Below, piece by piece: positions 48,524 to 60,191 of a stretch of DNA of 64,000 nucleotides. The translations under genes and the position numbers were made by a program. This stretch comes from Phellopilus nigrolimitatus (lineage: Eukaryota > Basidiomycota > Agaricomycetes > Hymenochaetales > Hymenochaetaceae). Position 1 is the stretch's first letter. Every line of letters begins with the position of its first letter. The DNA lies in NCBI GenBank assembly GCA_021029095.1, contig JAJOHG010000032.1, forward strand, positions 124,001 through 188,000, in the 5' to 3' direction. Below the pieces are notes generated by a model. It had not been told where the DNA came from. It saw only the letters and a list, made by a program, of their open reading frames with translations, and ran no database searches.

Positions 48524-49783
48524 GCTTACTTCCTTAGTTTGTGTACGCCTTGTCTCGATCAGGATCCATGGAATTGATATTCTTCTTTTGGTTAGTGATT
48601 CTTCTGCGTATGTCGAGGACACAGTGTATGTTTTATATGATCAAAATTCATGCTACAAAGGTTTTAAAGGGCAAAACGATATCTATAAAAAGATAGCTGT
48701 CAATGAGTTTCAAATGATTAAGAAAATAAAATCAGATTGTGGCTGATGATTTCGCTATTTCAGCCCAAATAGGAAACATACATGTACGTGGTGGATCGCA
48801 TCCCAACGTCGCCTGTGAGTTTCCGGGGCGCACCCGAGCCCGCCGCCTCTACTTCGGTAAAGCGCCTGTCCGCGCCCGCGCCCCCGGTTCTTCATTTTAG
48901 CGCACTCGCCCCTCGATAAGAAGCGAGACAATTTCATAAGCGAAGGAGTGCCAGATTTGCTAGCGCAATCGACGAGGACAAAGTTGAGCGCTGTTCGGGT
49001 AGGATGCTCGCGTAAAGACGGTTTTTAGTGGGTGGCGACGCGCATATGAAATCAGTCTTGCTACCATTGATTTCAGGAGTGAGCCCAGAGGGATGAGTCT
49101 TCGACTACATCTCCGAATCTACGCATTTGCACACGTTTGTGACTGATAATTCGAGGTGTAGCTGTTTTCTGACCCGGAGAACCACGCCTCTCCGAACTGT
49201 CGTAAGTCTAGACGTATCATAGCCCAAGCTCCGAAGACAATAATATAGTTCGGAATACACTGCAGAGTGTACTTGGCATTCGGTCTCGCGTGGTTTTCAG
49301 AAACAAGGGACATGATATATATTACATACCTTTTTGCCTCTCATTTGGCTATGCCAGAGCCAATATGATGGAGTTGTCTTAAGCTCCAGAACGAGAGAGT
49401 TCTTGAGAAGTCGACTTGCATCTGAGATTTTTGTAGTCCGGGATCCTTGATTATTCGATGGTTTTGAAGATACACAGAAGTCCTGTAGATCACGAATTTT
49501 TCTACGTCAGACCAAATTTATTGTTCGTCTCATGACGCATACTCTTGCTCGACTCTTGCATGTCGCCAAAGCTCGGCTATCTGAAGCCCGTCGCATGTGT
49601 CGGTCCCTTATTTCTCGAAGCGTTTCGCACGACACTGGCCGAAAGCCCACGCCCTGTTGATTCGCATCGCTGTGGATAAGTTGCAGAGACAAATTGAAAC
49701 GGAGAGTCTGAGGCAGTGAGAGTAATTCGGACACGCTCCGGCTTCCACGTCACCGTCTTCTCTCACGCGTCGACGCGACCCGC
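48524..49783. other. spacer upstream of the disulfide isomerase
   Basis: Nothing coding was recognised. It marks the change from the terpenoid-like region to housekeeping genes. Confidence 0.45.
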
Positions 49784-49791
49784 TATATAAA
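49745..49791 (+). promoter_or_regulatory. TATA box with an upstream UPRE-like site
   Basis: TATATAAA at 49784-49791 is 74 bp before the start codon of the ER isomerase. CCACGTCA at 49745-49752 is the complement of TGACGTGG, the unfolded-protein-response element known from bZIP factors such as XBP1/Cib1. That would fit an ER chaperone gene. The functional link is inferred. Confidence 0.4.
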
Positions 49792-49864
49792 CTAGGCGAT
49801 CCGGACACGTCTGCTAAACGCCCCTCTGTCCTACCCGCCGTTGTCGACAAGCCCGGCGTCCACG

Positions 49865-51402
49865 ATGATGATGTTGCCACAGCTGCTTGCCCTGTCGCTC
49901 GCGCTCGCACCGAACCTAGTGTCTGCCGCGCTCTTCCCAGAGAACACGCGCGTGAAGATGCTTGATCATAAGGGCTTCAAAAACGTGCTCAAGGAGAACG
50001 TGCGTCTGCATCTGCTTCCGGCGGGCAAATTAACTGACATGTTATGCTGTAGATGACATCCGTTGTCGCGTTCGTCGCGCCGTGGTGCGGTGTGAGTGCT
50101 ATTTTAGCCATATAGGCGGGATGCAGGAACTAATGTACGTCGTGTTTCAGCACTGCCAACGCATGGGTCCGGAGTACAGCAAGGCGGCGCTCGGACTATA
50201 CCCTCTTGTTCCGCTGTATGCGGTGGACTGCGACGCGGCGAAGAACAAGCGGTTATGTGCGGACCAGGGTATCAAGGGGTTTCCGACAGTGAAGCTCTTC
50301 CCTCGCGGAAAGGATATGGCACCCATCGAATTCAATGGCCCCGAGCGGACGGCAAGCGCGTTTTTCTACTGGGCCAAAGGCGGCATCCCTAAGCTCATCA
50401 AGAAAATTGGCGTCTCTGTCGACTTGAACGCAATCGTTAACGATGACAAAGTTAGTACCATTCTTCTCGAAAGAGTTTATATTCCCCTGATGTACTGACA
50501 TGCATACAGGTAATAAGCAAACCCCGCGCGCTCTTAATGAATAAGTCGAATAAAATGCCCTTGCTGTGGTCGACGCTGGCGAACAAATACCGCGACCAGA
50601 TTAGTTTCTTCTCGCACCGCGACAGGCACGGAAAGACCTCAGTGAAGATGGGTTTCGAAGCGGGCGAGGATGGCGTCGCGAAGGTGCTTATATATGCTCC
50701 TGACGAGACGAAACCGTTCATGTTCAAAGGTGCTTCCTTTCTCATTTCTCTTATAAATTAATGTCTAATAGACTCCGTCCAGGCATCATGAAATTCGATT
50801 CGCTTTCCAAGTTCTTCGACTCCATACTCGATGGTACCGCAGACCTAGTCGAGCTCAACTCAGTGGCCGCCGAGGAGGAGTTCGTACCGGACCCGAAGGA
50901 ACTCGAGATCGAGCGCGAGCAGGAGGCGGAGATGCTCCGCCTCGCGCACGGCGGGTTCTCGGACCTGATCGACTTCGAGGCCGCCGTGCGCGAGCACGGC
51001 AGCGGGGCTAACTTCCACGCGGCGAACGGGTACCCCGGTATGATGGGTGCGCCCCCGGTCGCAGGGAGCGCGAAGCCGGCGGGCGAGAAGGCAGAGAAGG
51101 AGAAGGAGGAGAAAACCGAGACGAAGAAGACTAACGCGAAGAAGATCAAGATGCCCGCGACGGACGAGTCGGGCCAGATGGTGCTGGACGTCTCTACCGG
51201 CGCGGAGACGGCAACGGCAACGGCAACGGCTACTGAGACGCCGGAGCCCACTGCGGAGTCGGCACCTGAACCCGTGGTCGAGGCGGAACCGGAGGCTGAG
51301 AACGTCATTGCTGAGCCTGAGACCGAACCGGTAGTCACCATCGAGAAGGAGGATGTTCCAGCAAGCGAGGATACGACAGAGCACGTCAAGGACGAGCTCT
51401 AG
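49865..51402 (+). CDS. ER protein disulfide isomerase-like (thioredoxin CGHC, KDEL)
   Basis: Starts MMMLPQLLALSLALAPNLVSA, a signal peptide. The thioredoxin active site [20 protein letters not shown] is split by an intron between the Gly and His of CGHC. KGFPTVKLFPRG carries the cis-Pro. A second, redox-inactive thioredoxin-like part follows (ALLMNKSNKMPLLWSTLANK, DQISFFSHRD). After that comes a long Glu/Lys- and Ala/Thr/Pro-rich acidic extension (50880-51390), and the chain ends EHVKDEL, an ER retrieval signal. The layout resembles Mpd1/P5-type isomerases with one active domain. Expected role: disulfide formation in secreted proteins. The acidic tail is unusually long for the family, as far as I recall. 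Confidence 0.9.
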
Positions 51403-51927
51403 CCTCCGGTTTCAATATCGGTATTTGTGATCTCTAACTTGTGGATTCTACAACTGTATTTTATTCTTGTCTCTATTGCGTTAACTGGGAGTTTGTTTTT
51501 GACTATTATTATTTGCGAACGTCTCGAGTTTGATTGTTTATGTGAGATGAGCTGTACGTATGGAGCTTCATTGTGTTCTCAACCACGCAATATTGAGCAT
51601 GCTGTGTAGAAATGGCAATAGAAGCAAGTACATGTAAATCAAGAAAGCGGACGATCCGGCACAAGCCGAGATCCCTATTTGGCAAGTGCCTCAGCCTCGG
51701 ATTTGGAACCATAAAAAAATATTCGTCACTAGTCAACCTCCGCTGAACGTGGTCACTTTCTGCTTGAGTCTCACTGTCGCTCGTATCCATGCTGCGCTGC
51801 TGGAAGCGCCCACGAGTAAATGCGAACGCTGGCTTGACATAGTGTCGGTTTTAGACTGGGAGAAAAGCAGTTTCTTATTCGAAACCGCCTTGAAGTTGTG
51901 TCGTAACGAACGCGCGATTTCCTAGCC
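51403..51927. other. short spacer
   Basis: 3' end of the isomerase and promoter of the JmjC-like gene; nothing else seen. Confidence 0.45.
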
Positions 51928-53999
51928 ATGTCTGGCAGCAATTTTCTGCACTTCGTTCCTGGGGACAAACGTTGGGACGATGGCACTGGCACTTTTGCTG
52001 AAATCATCGGAAAACCGCGTGAGTGTGTCTGTCGAAGCAAGCGCTAGCAGTCATATATTTACTGTCCGTTAGTAGCCACAGGCCCGTCAATGCAGGAACG
52101 CCTTGCCAGGATTACGCAGGTGTCAGGTAAGCTCAGTCGCCTTTCTGTACTCTCTAAAAGAAGATTGATTTTTTTTTTCTAGAAATCGGTTATATTGGAA
52201 CCGTGAAAAAAATCATTAGGAAGGAATGGGAATTGTGGACAGAGTACCGAAGCGAGCACTCTCTTGAACCGCCTAGTGCGGAATGCGGGTTTCCAGGTGA
52301 TGTCTTCATTGGAACAGATAGCACGGTACACTTGCGCTTGGATAAAGGGTGGGTGAAGTGGAAGGCCGCGCCAGATAACGCATTCAGGGGCCAGAAACAT
52401 CCTACACTGAAAGGCTACGTATACAAGATTGATAAGTTGGAGAAGCAGAGTGGTTGGCGGACGGTTAGTTCTGTTCGCAAACTCAAGACCAAAGAGGCTA
52501 CAAGCAAGGAATCGTTCCCGAAAAATGGAACGGTTATGACATTCAGCGTGGATGCTGATCCTTCTTTGCACCCAGAGGTGGAACACGTGCAAACTAACTT
52601 GCAACTTGAAAACACATATATTCCAGAAGATGAGATGGAAATCATGGACGACCCTTTCATGGAAATCACGGACGACCCTTTCTCTTTTCCCAACGACGAA
52701 CCAATTATTCCGCAGGCATCCACTGACTTGAGGGACCATTCCGACATTGCGGATTGCATGGCGCCTCGGAACGACTTGCAGCTCGACAGTGTTGGTGACC
52801 TGCTGAGGTTATTGCGAGATACGTGGAAGACGAATGCCAGGCATTGCCCAACCCTAGATGTCGGGCTTCGTATCTTCGACGCGCTGGCGAGAGTCGCTGA
52901 CGACATCGTGTATACCGATTTGAAAAGCGGTCCATTCTCAGAAGTATTGTCGTCAGACATGGAGCAAGACGAGGACATTAGGCAGCTTGTATACAAGGAT
53001 CTGCTATTCGGCGCGTTAGTAGGCCAAAGCCTGAAGTTCGTCAATAATATGTGTCCCCGTCCTGATCCCGACTTGGATGTAGCAAATTTCATATCGTCCT
53101 TACATACCTCCACGATGCGCAATCCTGATCCGGATGTCGAAGAAAAACTCGTCTCGGCAGTAGACGTACGAGCGTCTCTTTCTGGTCTGTGTAAGCTGGA
53201 ACTACACCTGCCTGAAGTTTTAGGGACAAAAGTGATTGGAGCACCTTCTTCCGCTAAGCACCTCGCTGCTTTGGGGCATCTTGGCTGGAAGTCGGCCGTT
53301 GTGCCTCGCGGAGGGATCACTCATGCACACATCGACGGTTACGCCCGGTCGAAGCTCATAGCTGAGATCGGCGACCCAGGACAACTATGGCTGATATGGC
53401 CTCCGCTGAAGGAAAACCTTGATTATATGTGTAGAGTGATGCCGCAGCGCCCATACACGGAAAGCACTGTTGCAGCCATCGAAAATTTGAAGGGTCTGCA
53501 ATTACTGGTGCGATTCGGAGAACCCATCGTCTTTCACCTACCTGCGTACTGTATTCACGCCGTGCTGACTTTGGATTTGACAATGCACACCGGCCTCCAT
53601 TGCTATAGCTTCGACGAGTACGAACATACGCTGGAGTTTGCGAAATTGCACGCGATGTACGTGCATGCTTCCTTGGAGCTTTCGCAAGACGATAAAAAGG
53701 AGAGGCTTGGAGCCATCAGCGCCGACATTGACATGTGGCGCACCCTCACAAGTACCGAATGTGGGAAATTAGACGAAGAGGAGCGCACGCATCTGCGTGA
53801 AAAGATTGATGCGGTTTCCAAAGTCGTCGAGAGATCGATTCTCTTACCTGAACCAAGTGCAAGCCCCATCGAAGAAGATTTTCCTTTTTATGAAACTACC
53901 GCACTCATGTCGAATGAGCCTGTAAGACTCAGCGCAAAAGCGGCCGGTAAGTGTAGGAGATTGTCGACGCCGAGCTCAGACGGGAGCGATGAGCTCTAA
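51928..53999 (+). CDS. JmjC-like Fe(II)/2-oxoglutarate protein
   Basis: Starts MSGSNFLHFVPGDKRWDDGTG. Two small introns (donor GTGAGT at 52019, then GTAAGC) lead into one ~600-codon exon. The N-terminal part (GTVKKIIRKEWELWTEYR, SECGFPGDVFIG) is unrecognised. A disordered acidic stretch follows (EDEMEIMDDPFMEITDD). The C-terminal half carries a JmjC-like metal site: His-x-Asp in THAHIDGYAR, QLWLIWPPLKEN, and the distal His in LPAYCIHAVLTLDL. JmjC proteins usually demethylate or hydroxylate protein lysines in the nucleus. The substrate here is unknown. The divergent N-terminus suggests a fungal-specific subgroup. No break seen. Confidence 0.75.
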
Positions 54000-54136
54000 G
54001 ACGGCAAGCCGAGGAAGCGCTTGGGAGACGCGGACCATTTCGATTATGAGTGTGTATCACCAGCCGTCCTTGGAAAGGGTTAAACAAGACGTAACCAGGG
54101 AAGGAACATCAAAGGTAGGATGACAATTAATCGTTT

Positions 54137-54814
54137 GTGGTTGGTTTGATTAACGCCTTTTCCCTCTTTCCTTTCCGCGTGTCTTCAGGCCTTTTATCAA
54201 CGGATGATTTCGACGATGCCCCTGTCGCACAACATTTTATATCGTTCCTCAGGACTTCCATGACAAAGAGCTCCGTTAACATCGATCGCATAGTTCTCAA
54301 TGTCATCGACAGTGAGCTTTGGGGTGATCCATTCATTTGGACTTTCTTGTCAATTTCTGGGTTCCGGAGCGTTGTTGCTAGAGTTGGGCAACCACGAGAC
54401 TCTTATTTGCCTTCATACATCAAAGACAACATAAATCTAGGTGATAGGCGACATCCGTTTTTCCTCCTTCCCGAGACGCCAATCTCGCCTTCCATCGCTC
54501 CTTCGGGGTTGAACGATGCCCGACAACATCTATATCCGGCTGAGTATTGTTTGTGTAGACTCGCAACTCTAGTCCAGAAAGCGACATGGACCAGTCACTG
54601 GATTGAATGTTTCCAGATAGCCATGCATGGACACCATAGACAAGGGCTTCAAATCGCCGGGTTCTATTACGATGTTACTGGATTTGAGAGCCAAGAGGAT
54701 GGTTTGGACGACCTCGATGTACTTTTTATGATTTTCGAAGCCCTCTCAGCACGAGTCCCATGCTCAGATCTGATCTTCACCTTTTCCCCAATCTTCCGCC
54801 CTAGTTTCGCATGA
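54137..54814 (+). CDS. hypothetical protein
   Basis: An open frame of up to 225 codons with protein-like composition. The true start is uncertain: no ATG begins the frame, and an acceptor-like TCTTCAG lies at ~54190. Text such as DFDDAPVAQHFISFL, SSVNIDRIVLNVIDSE and YCLCRLATLVQKATW looks globular, and it ends FSPIFRPSFA. No family recognised. It follows the JmjC-like gene by 138 bp on the same strand. Confidence 0.4.
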   Translation: MVGLINAFSLFPFRVSSGLLSTDDFDDAPVAQHFISFLRTSMTKSSVNIDRIVLNVIDSELWGDPFIWTFLSISGFRSVVARVGQPRDSYLPSYIKDNINLGDRRHPFFLLPETPISPSIAPSGLNDARQHLYPAEYCLCRLATLVQKATWTSHWIECFQIAMHGHHRQGLQIAGFYYDVTGFESQEDGLDDLDVLFMIFEALSARVPCSDLIFTFSPIFRPSFA

Positions 54815-55059
54815 CGGTATGCCGATTATCTAACTGTCGCCGAATGGGAGCTGCACTAGGTCACTATGGAATGATGATGAGCAGAAAGAATATACTTACA
54901 GATGGGTGTTTCAAAAACTCGCTTCTCATGTTCAGCACAGAAGCAACAAGTTAAATTTGTATATTAGTTGACAGATTGACAGAAGAATTAATAGAGATAA
55001 AGCACGCAAAGTCAATCCTCCACTTTATGTATCTTGAGATCAAATCGTTAGCCAAGGTT
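54815..55059. other. short spacer
   Basis: Between the convergent hypothetical gene (+) and RNase H2C (-). Confidence 0.4.
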
Positions 55060-55785
55060 TCAGCTGTCTGAAAGTCCAGCGCAGATACTCACCTCAGCAG
55101 CCAAGCTAGTCCACTCGTTGAGAGCACGGATATATTCGTCCCGACCCTCGTCAACCACAATGTCAGGGTTCCAGACTATGAGAGACGCGAACCTCTGCGT
55201 CAATTTCAACGTCCTGGTTTCGCCTTCTTCGTTATCAGCGCATGTCATAAGATCCTGCCTGGAATCATCCAGCTCCATCATGTCCATCGGAGGCTCATCG
55301 CCCTTCTCTGCTTTGTCCTCTTCAACGGTCTTTGATCGACGGGTCCTGCGCGCCGACGGCTTCCGCGCACTGTTCGCCTTTGCTTTTCCATTTGTCTCCT
55401 TCCCCTTCTTTTTCTCCACCTGCGATTGACCTGAGGGCTTACCAGGAGCGTCGGAGCGTAATACAACGCCTGTGTATCCCGCTGGCAGCGGCACCTCCAA
55501 CCCAATCATGCGACGCCCACGGAAGGCGGCAGCGAGGCGTTTTCTGACTCGTACTGTTAACGACTGATCAAAGTTCGTGTTTTCTTTCGTGTTTTCGTCT
55601 GTAATTGTGCTCCTGCTCGAAGAAGGCCCACCGGACTTTTTCTCGTCGACCTCCTGTACACGAAAGAACGTGGTGATGGGTGCAGGGCCCGAGTACGCGA
55701 CGTGGAAAGGCATGAGCTGAGGTCCCGGTGAGCATGGTGCAAGTAGTGGTTCTGGTACAGACAGCTTCAGTTTTGGCGCAGACAT
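55060..55785 (-). CDS. ribonuclease H2 subunit C (non-catalytic)
   Basis: Minus strand; starts MSAPKLKLSVPEPLLAPC (an upstream in-frame Met at 55818 is less likely). Family signatures: FHVAYSGPAPITTFFRV, then AAFRGRRMIGLEVPLPAGY and TGVVL. A basic/acidic low-complexity insert follows (KKKGKETNGKAKANSARK). The ending is VWNPDIVVDEGRDEYIRALNEW. RNase H2C stabilises the trimeric RNase H2 that removes ribonucleotides from genomic DNA and RNA:DNA hybrids in the nucleus. The last ~10 codons after AAEV may be intron read-through (GTGAGT is present). Confidence 0.86.
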   Translation of the reverse strand: MSAPKLKLSVPEPLLAPCSPGPQLMPFHVAYSGPAPITTFFRVQEVDEKKSGGPSSSRSTITDENTKENTNFDQSLTVRVRKRLAAAFRGRRMIGLEVPLPAGYTGVVLRSDAPGKPSGQSQVEKKKGKETNGKAKANSARKPSARRTRRSKTVEEDKAEKGDEPPMDMMELDDSRQDLMTCADNEEGETRTLKLTQRFASLIVWNPDIVVDEGRDEYIRALNEWTSLAAEVSICAGLSDS

Positions 55786-56062
55786 CTTCGAAGTTCGGTG
55801 TAATGGTTCTGACCTCAAGAAGACAATATTAACGCGTTACTCGTCAGCCAACGTGTCACAGTCATGTGACGTGACAAAGCGCGATATTCAACCAAAATGA
55901 TCTCGGAGGCTTCATTGAAAGGAAATTCAACTTTGAGTACGTCTGTGTACCGTTCCTTCTTCATTTTTTACTATCTTCGGATAATAAGTTTTTGTATACA
56001 CTTCTTTCGATTTCATTATTCATCTCCTGTTTCACATATACTTCCCCCTTCCATTTTTCACC

Positions 56063-58651
56063 TCATTCCTGAACCTCGACATAGTTAGCTAAATAGGCGC
56101 ACCAATCAGTATCCCAAAAAACTGTCGCGGAACAGGAAACACTTACCAGGGAACAGGCCGACATTGCCTTGTGCGTGTTTTCCCTGCCACCAGTCCTCAC
56201 TCGCTGCCTCGATCTCCGTAATGCGATCTCCTTCCCGGAATGACAGTTCGTTCTCCTCAGCAGCATCGTAACTGTGATGCGAAAAGACGTCAGATAGTTA
56301 GAAAAAAAAAACTCCTATTGTATTGATGAAGTTGGTGAGCAAAAAAATTAATAGGCGTACTCATAAAGTGCAATTGCGCATACGCCTTCATCTTTTGCAG
56401 GGACCTGCGGAGGCGGAGGTGGGGCAGGAGGCGCGGGAGGTGCCGATGGGGCCACGGGCTCGATCGGAGGAGGAGGGGGCGGAGGCTATGTGTAAGGAGT
56501 TTTTTTAGTACCTGACGTATTCAAAGAAACCATTACTCACAGGAGGGGGTGGGGGAGCAGCCTCTTCTGCCTGAGGAACATCATCGGCTTCCTGGATAAC
56601 TTCGACATAGTTCGCTGTTGGAACACCGTATGAGTAAGGCTATAATGCACTTTCAAAACGATCGTGCCGCACCCGGGAACAACCCGCTCTTCGTCCCATT
56701 GGCGCCGACACCAGACCACCAGCCTTGAAATCGCCAAAATCATCAGTGTCACAGGCTAAAACGGGTTCTCAAACGAATTGACTACCCTCGTCGATCTGCT
56801 CGATCTGCTCGATAGTTTCGCCTTCCGTTAGCGCCATCTCGTTCTCTTCCTCCGCCTCGTAATCATACAGTACGACTGCACATACGCCCTGACCCTTACT
56901 CGCTGAAACAGAGGCCGGCGGTGGGGGAGGTGGCGCGGGAGTGGGCTCAACACTGAGCGCAGCCATTTCAGCTACCGGCGGAGGAGGAGGTGGGGGCTAT
57001 GCGATAAGTTACATCTGTGAGTAAGGGTATAGCTGTTCTTTGACTATAACCTACGGGTGGAGGAGGCGCAGCCGTCTCAGGTCCTGGTTCTGGCTCCGAC
57101 TGGACCGCAGGCAAAATAGGCCGTGACGCTGCAGGAGGTGGGGGTGGCGCAGCAGTCGCGCCGAAGCCAACTGCATCTCTAACGCCTGCAGCAGCAGCTC
57201 CGAAAGCTCCGCCCCTTGCTGAGGGCGGCGTCCATTTTGAGCCAGTATTAGCAGGCGAGAGTGGCTTGAACGATGCAGCCTTGCTTCGTTCCTCCTCCTC
57301 TTGCTGCTGTTTCTTCGCAAGTGCCTGGCGCTCACTCCAAGTCAGCTTCGCGCCACTTGGAGCTGGCTTAGATGCGGGTGCGGAGGGCTGCTGAGCCTGA
57401 GATGCCCGCTCGAATGGATTTAGAAGCTTTTTCGGGCGAGGAAGGTTGACCGGCGTATAATTAGTACCCTGAAAACGAATTCAGCGACTCTATGGCCTTT
57501 ACTGCGGAGTGGAACTCACGACAGGCGCTATGCGGTCCTCTTCGGATGGCTTTGTGGGCGTTGCTGATGACACGACAGGTGCAGGCTCTTTCGGAAGTGC
57601 AGGTGCAGCAGGCTGGAAGCACATTATAATAAATTTCTTAGCGTGTACTGATTCGAGAAGGGAGGTTAACTGACAGTTGGTCTAGAAGCTGTGGGAAGAG
57701 AAGGACGTGTCGCAGCAGGCGGGGGAGGTGGAGGTATATCTGCTGCCGGCTCGTCCCACGATGGCATGGAGGGTTTAGCAGCTGGAACTGGCCTAGGAGC
57801 AGAAGGTATCGGGGGACCGGGAGCGGATGGCGTATAACTGGAGCTCTGATAGGCGATGGATAAAATCAGATTAGCCGTATATCCGCACAACGTAGCAGGT
57901 AGACTCACCGGCTTCGTGGCCTTTCTGAGTTCATTTATATCGACCTTGCCGATTGGGGTGTAATTTGTCCCGACAGGGGTTATGGGCTCGAATTTGCGTG
58001 CTTGTTCCTTGTGTGCAGAGTATCTAGAGCCCGATGCTGCCCCGACACGCTCCATGACCAGCGCAGGGGAGACATCTGACTATCATAACTGTCAGGAGGG
58101 TGAATGGTTCGTACGGATTCTGAGTAGCGCACCTCGTTGCGTGCATTGATCACTACATGCGTACCCTTCAAGAAACGAGCAACGGCACTTGAATGCGTAT
58201 CTATCCGAGACGGTTTAGACGCGTCAATTGGCCCACGAAGATATGGACGTACGGAAAAGACCCTTCTTTGTCTCTGGGACGCCATCACCACACCAATTGA
58301 TTTGCACGAACTTTGAAAGCTCCGTCTATGCAGCCATTGAATAACCCTTATACATAATGCACCAAAGACTAACTCACATTAGGATCCTTCACACGCGCGA
58401 AAGCATATTGTATTCTGGTCGGGCTTTGAGTACGAGTCTGACCATGAAACGCGTCAGATGTGATAGACCGACCTCCCGTCTGAAAACTCCTCCTCGAGCT
58501 CCTCGAGACCGCCATCGCCAGAGCTTTGGAGCTTGAGGTCATTGGTACCTTTTTCGTATGTAAATAGGGCCCAATCTATGCCTTGTGCATTGAGCACGTC
58601 CTGATAGGCCTTCGTGAGGTCCGTTCCGGTGATGTTGACTTGCAAAGACAT
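56063..58651 (-). CDS. ABP1: actin-binding protein Abp1-like (ADF-H, proline-rich, two SH3)
   Basis: Minus strand; starts MSLQVNITGTDLTKAYQDVL, the beginning of an ADF-H (drebrin/Abp1) domain. It continues WALFTYEKGTNDLKLQ, IQYAFARVKDPN, RFLKGTHVVINARNE. The middle has repeated ...GTNYTPI / VDINELRK and ARxFEPITPVGTNYTP motifs, then long polyproline stretches. Two SH3 domains close the protein: VLYDYEAEEENEMALTEGE with WWSGVGANG, and ALYEYDAAEENELSFREGD with DWWQGKHAQGNVGLFP; the last exon codes ANYVEVQE. Abp1 links cortical actin patches to endocytosis and to Arp2/3 activation. About ten introns are needed. The product is intact by eye. Two SH3 domains, rather than one, is a fungal variant. 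Confidence 0.92.
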
Positions 58652-58743
58652 GGTCGATGATCATTGAACGCTCAGCTCAAGCTGGAAGATAGCAGTTGTG
58701 ACGGTGTGATCGTGAAACTCCTCATCACGTGCCTACCAATGAC

Positions 58744-59850
58744 CTAATCGCTCTCGAGACTGAATACACGCTCCCGGATAATCGTCCGGAGCCCCTGCGT
58801 CTTTTCATGCTCTACTGGCAGTAATTTCTGTCGCGTCGTTCGTTTACCCTTATTTTCTGATGCAATAGTCGGTCCGTCTTTATACTCAAGCCGTTTGCGT
58901 TTGTTTTGCGGTTCATCCTTGACGCTCGATGGGCTATGCTTGCTGCATCCTGTCGAACGAATGTGAAGCTCGCGAAAGCGCGCCTTGTGTCTTTTCCAAT
59001 GGCCGATTGCATAATCACCATTTCTCGTCACATCGAGCTTCAGCCACTTCTCGCATTACAGACACAAACCCGGCCTCGTCGACTTAACTAGAAAGCGGAT
59101 CTGACTCCAACTCTGCGAGTTTGCCTTTTTCTCTGAGGCCGCGTATGCCCTAGCGTCCTCCTGGAGATCAGATTTTTTCTCCTTACTGCCACACTGGAGA
59201 CTTTGGTTCCCTCTTTCAACATCGTGGAATTCAGTGCGTAGTTCAATTTTATAGCAGAGGCATCAGATTAAATAAAAATCACATGCGGACGACCCTACGG
59301 ACTCACTGGAGTGGCCCACAAATAAGCTTGTGCCGCAGCCAATCATAACTCCAAAGACGAGAGGGACTTTTTCCACCCACGACAGATGCACCTTTTATCT
59401 TGAATTTCAAACACGTCCGGGTCATTCTGTAGGTGTTTCGCTGGGTTTACCTCGGTTCACTTTTATTCCCCAGATGGCCTCCCCTGATGACCGTCCATCG
59501 TCGGGAAGGAAATAGTCTCCTCGTTCACGCTGAGATAAAAGGCTTTAAACATAGAAGATGAGGACAGCCTATCGTCAAGAAACCGCAGTGAAAAAATGCT
59601 TACATGGGCTATATATTTCCATTGATCCGGACGAGCGCAGTCTTCATAGGGCCTTTGTCCTTGGGATACTCGTCAACCTCAGAAGGATCTATGTGTTTAT
59701 TCTTGACGTTGGTATCGTAAGAGCCCTCCAACCTCAACTGCAACCGTCTCGACGCACGCGACACGCTGGTTTTCCTTAGACGTGACATCTCTTCTCAGAA
59801 TTCGCTACTTCTCGCATCAAGTCCAAAGGCTAGTTCGTCGTCATCATCAT
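58744..59850 (-). pseudogene. decayed relative of the W..H finger-module genes
   Basis: Minus strand, downstream of and parallel to the intact copy. Read 5'-3': MKTALVRINGNI then a TAG codon (~59620); VNEETISF and a TAA (~59510); a finger with CICRGWKKSLSSL, then, after a frame change, SYDWLRHKLICGPLQ (59300-59400), ending in the same CA|GTGAGT phase-2 junction as its relatives; a last finger CEKWLKLDVTRNGDY then GHWKRHKARF (58960-59070), in which the first Cys pair is broken by a TAA and the final Cys is Phe. A charged tail ends FSLESD. It is the best evidence that the modules are tandemly duplicated here. Confidence 0.7.
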
Positions 59851-60191
59851 GACTGGCATGTAAGAGGCTGATATCATTTCCATCTTTCGCTGAAGCGAAT
59901 GCTGCGGGAATGGCAGCAGCTCCTAACCTTCTTTCGTTTGTCCCTGTCCTTGAGACATAGCAAAGCCGTCGAGACTCGCGAAAGGATACTCGGATAAAGT
60001 ACAGAGCTTTGCTTCAGATGACGGTATGATAAAAGAGATCGTGAGGTGACTGATCGCATATGTATCCCCCTCGAACCTAATATACATACACATAATTCTC
60101 AGCAGCAAGGCGCACAATCGATAATGCAGTTTTGTGCGTACATTGAATACATAATGTGTTGTGACTTCCGTAAACGCCTCACAGTTTACCT

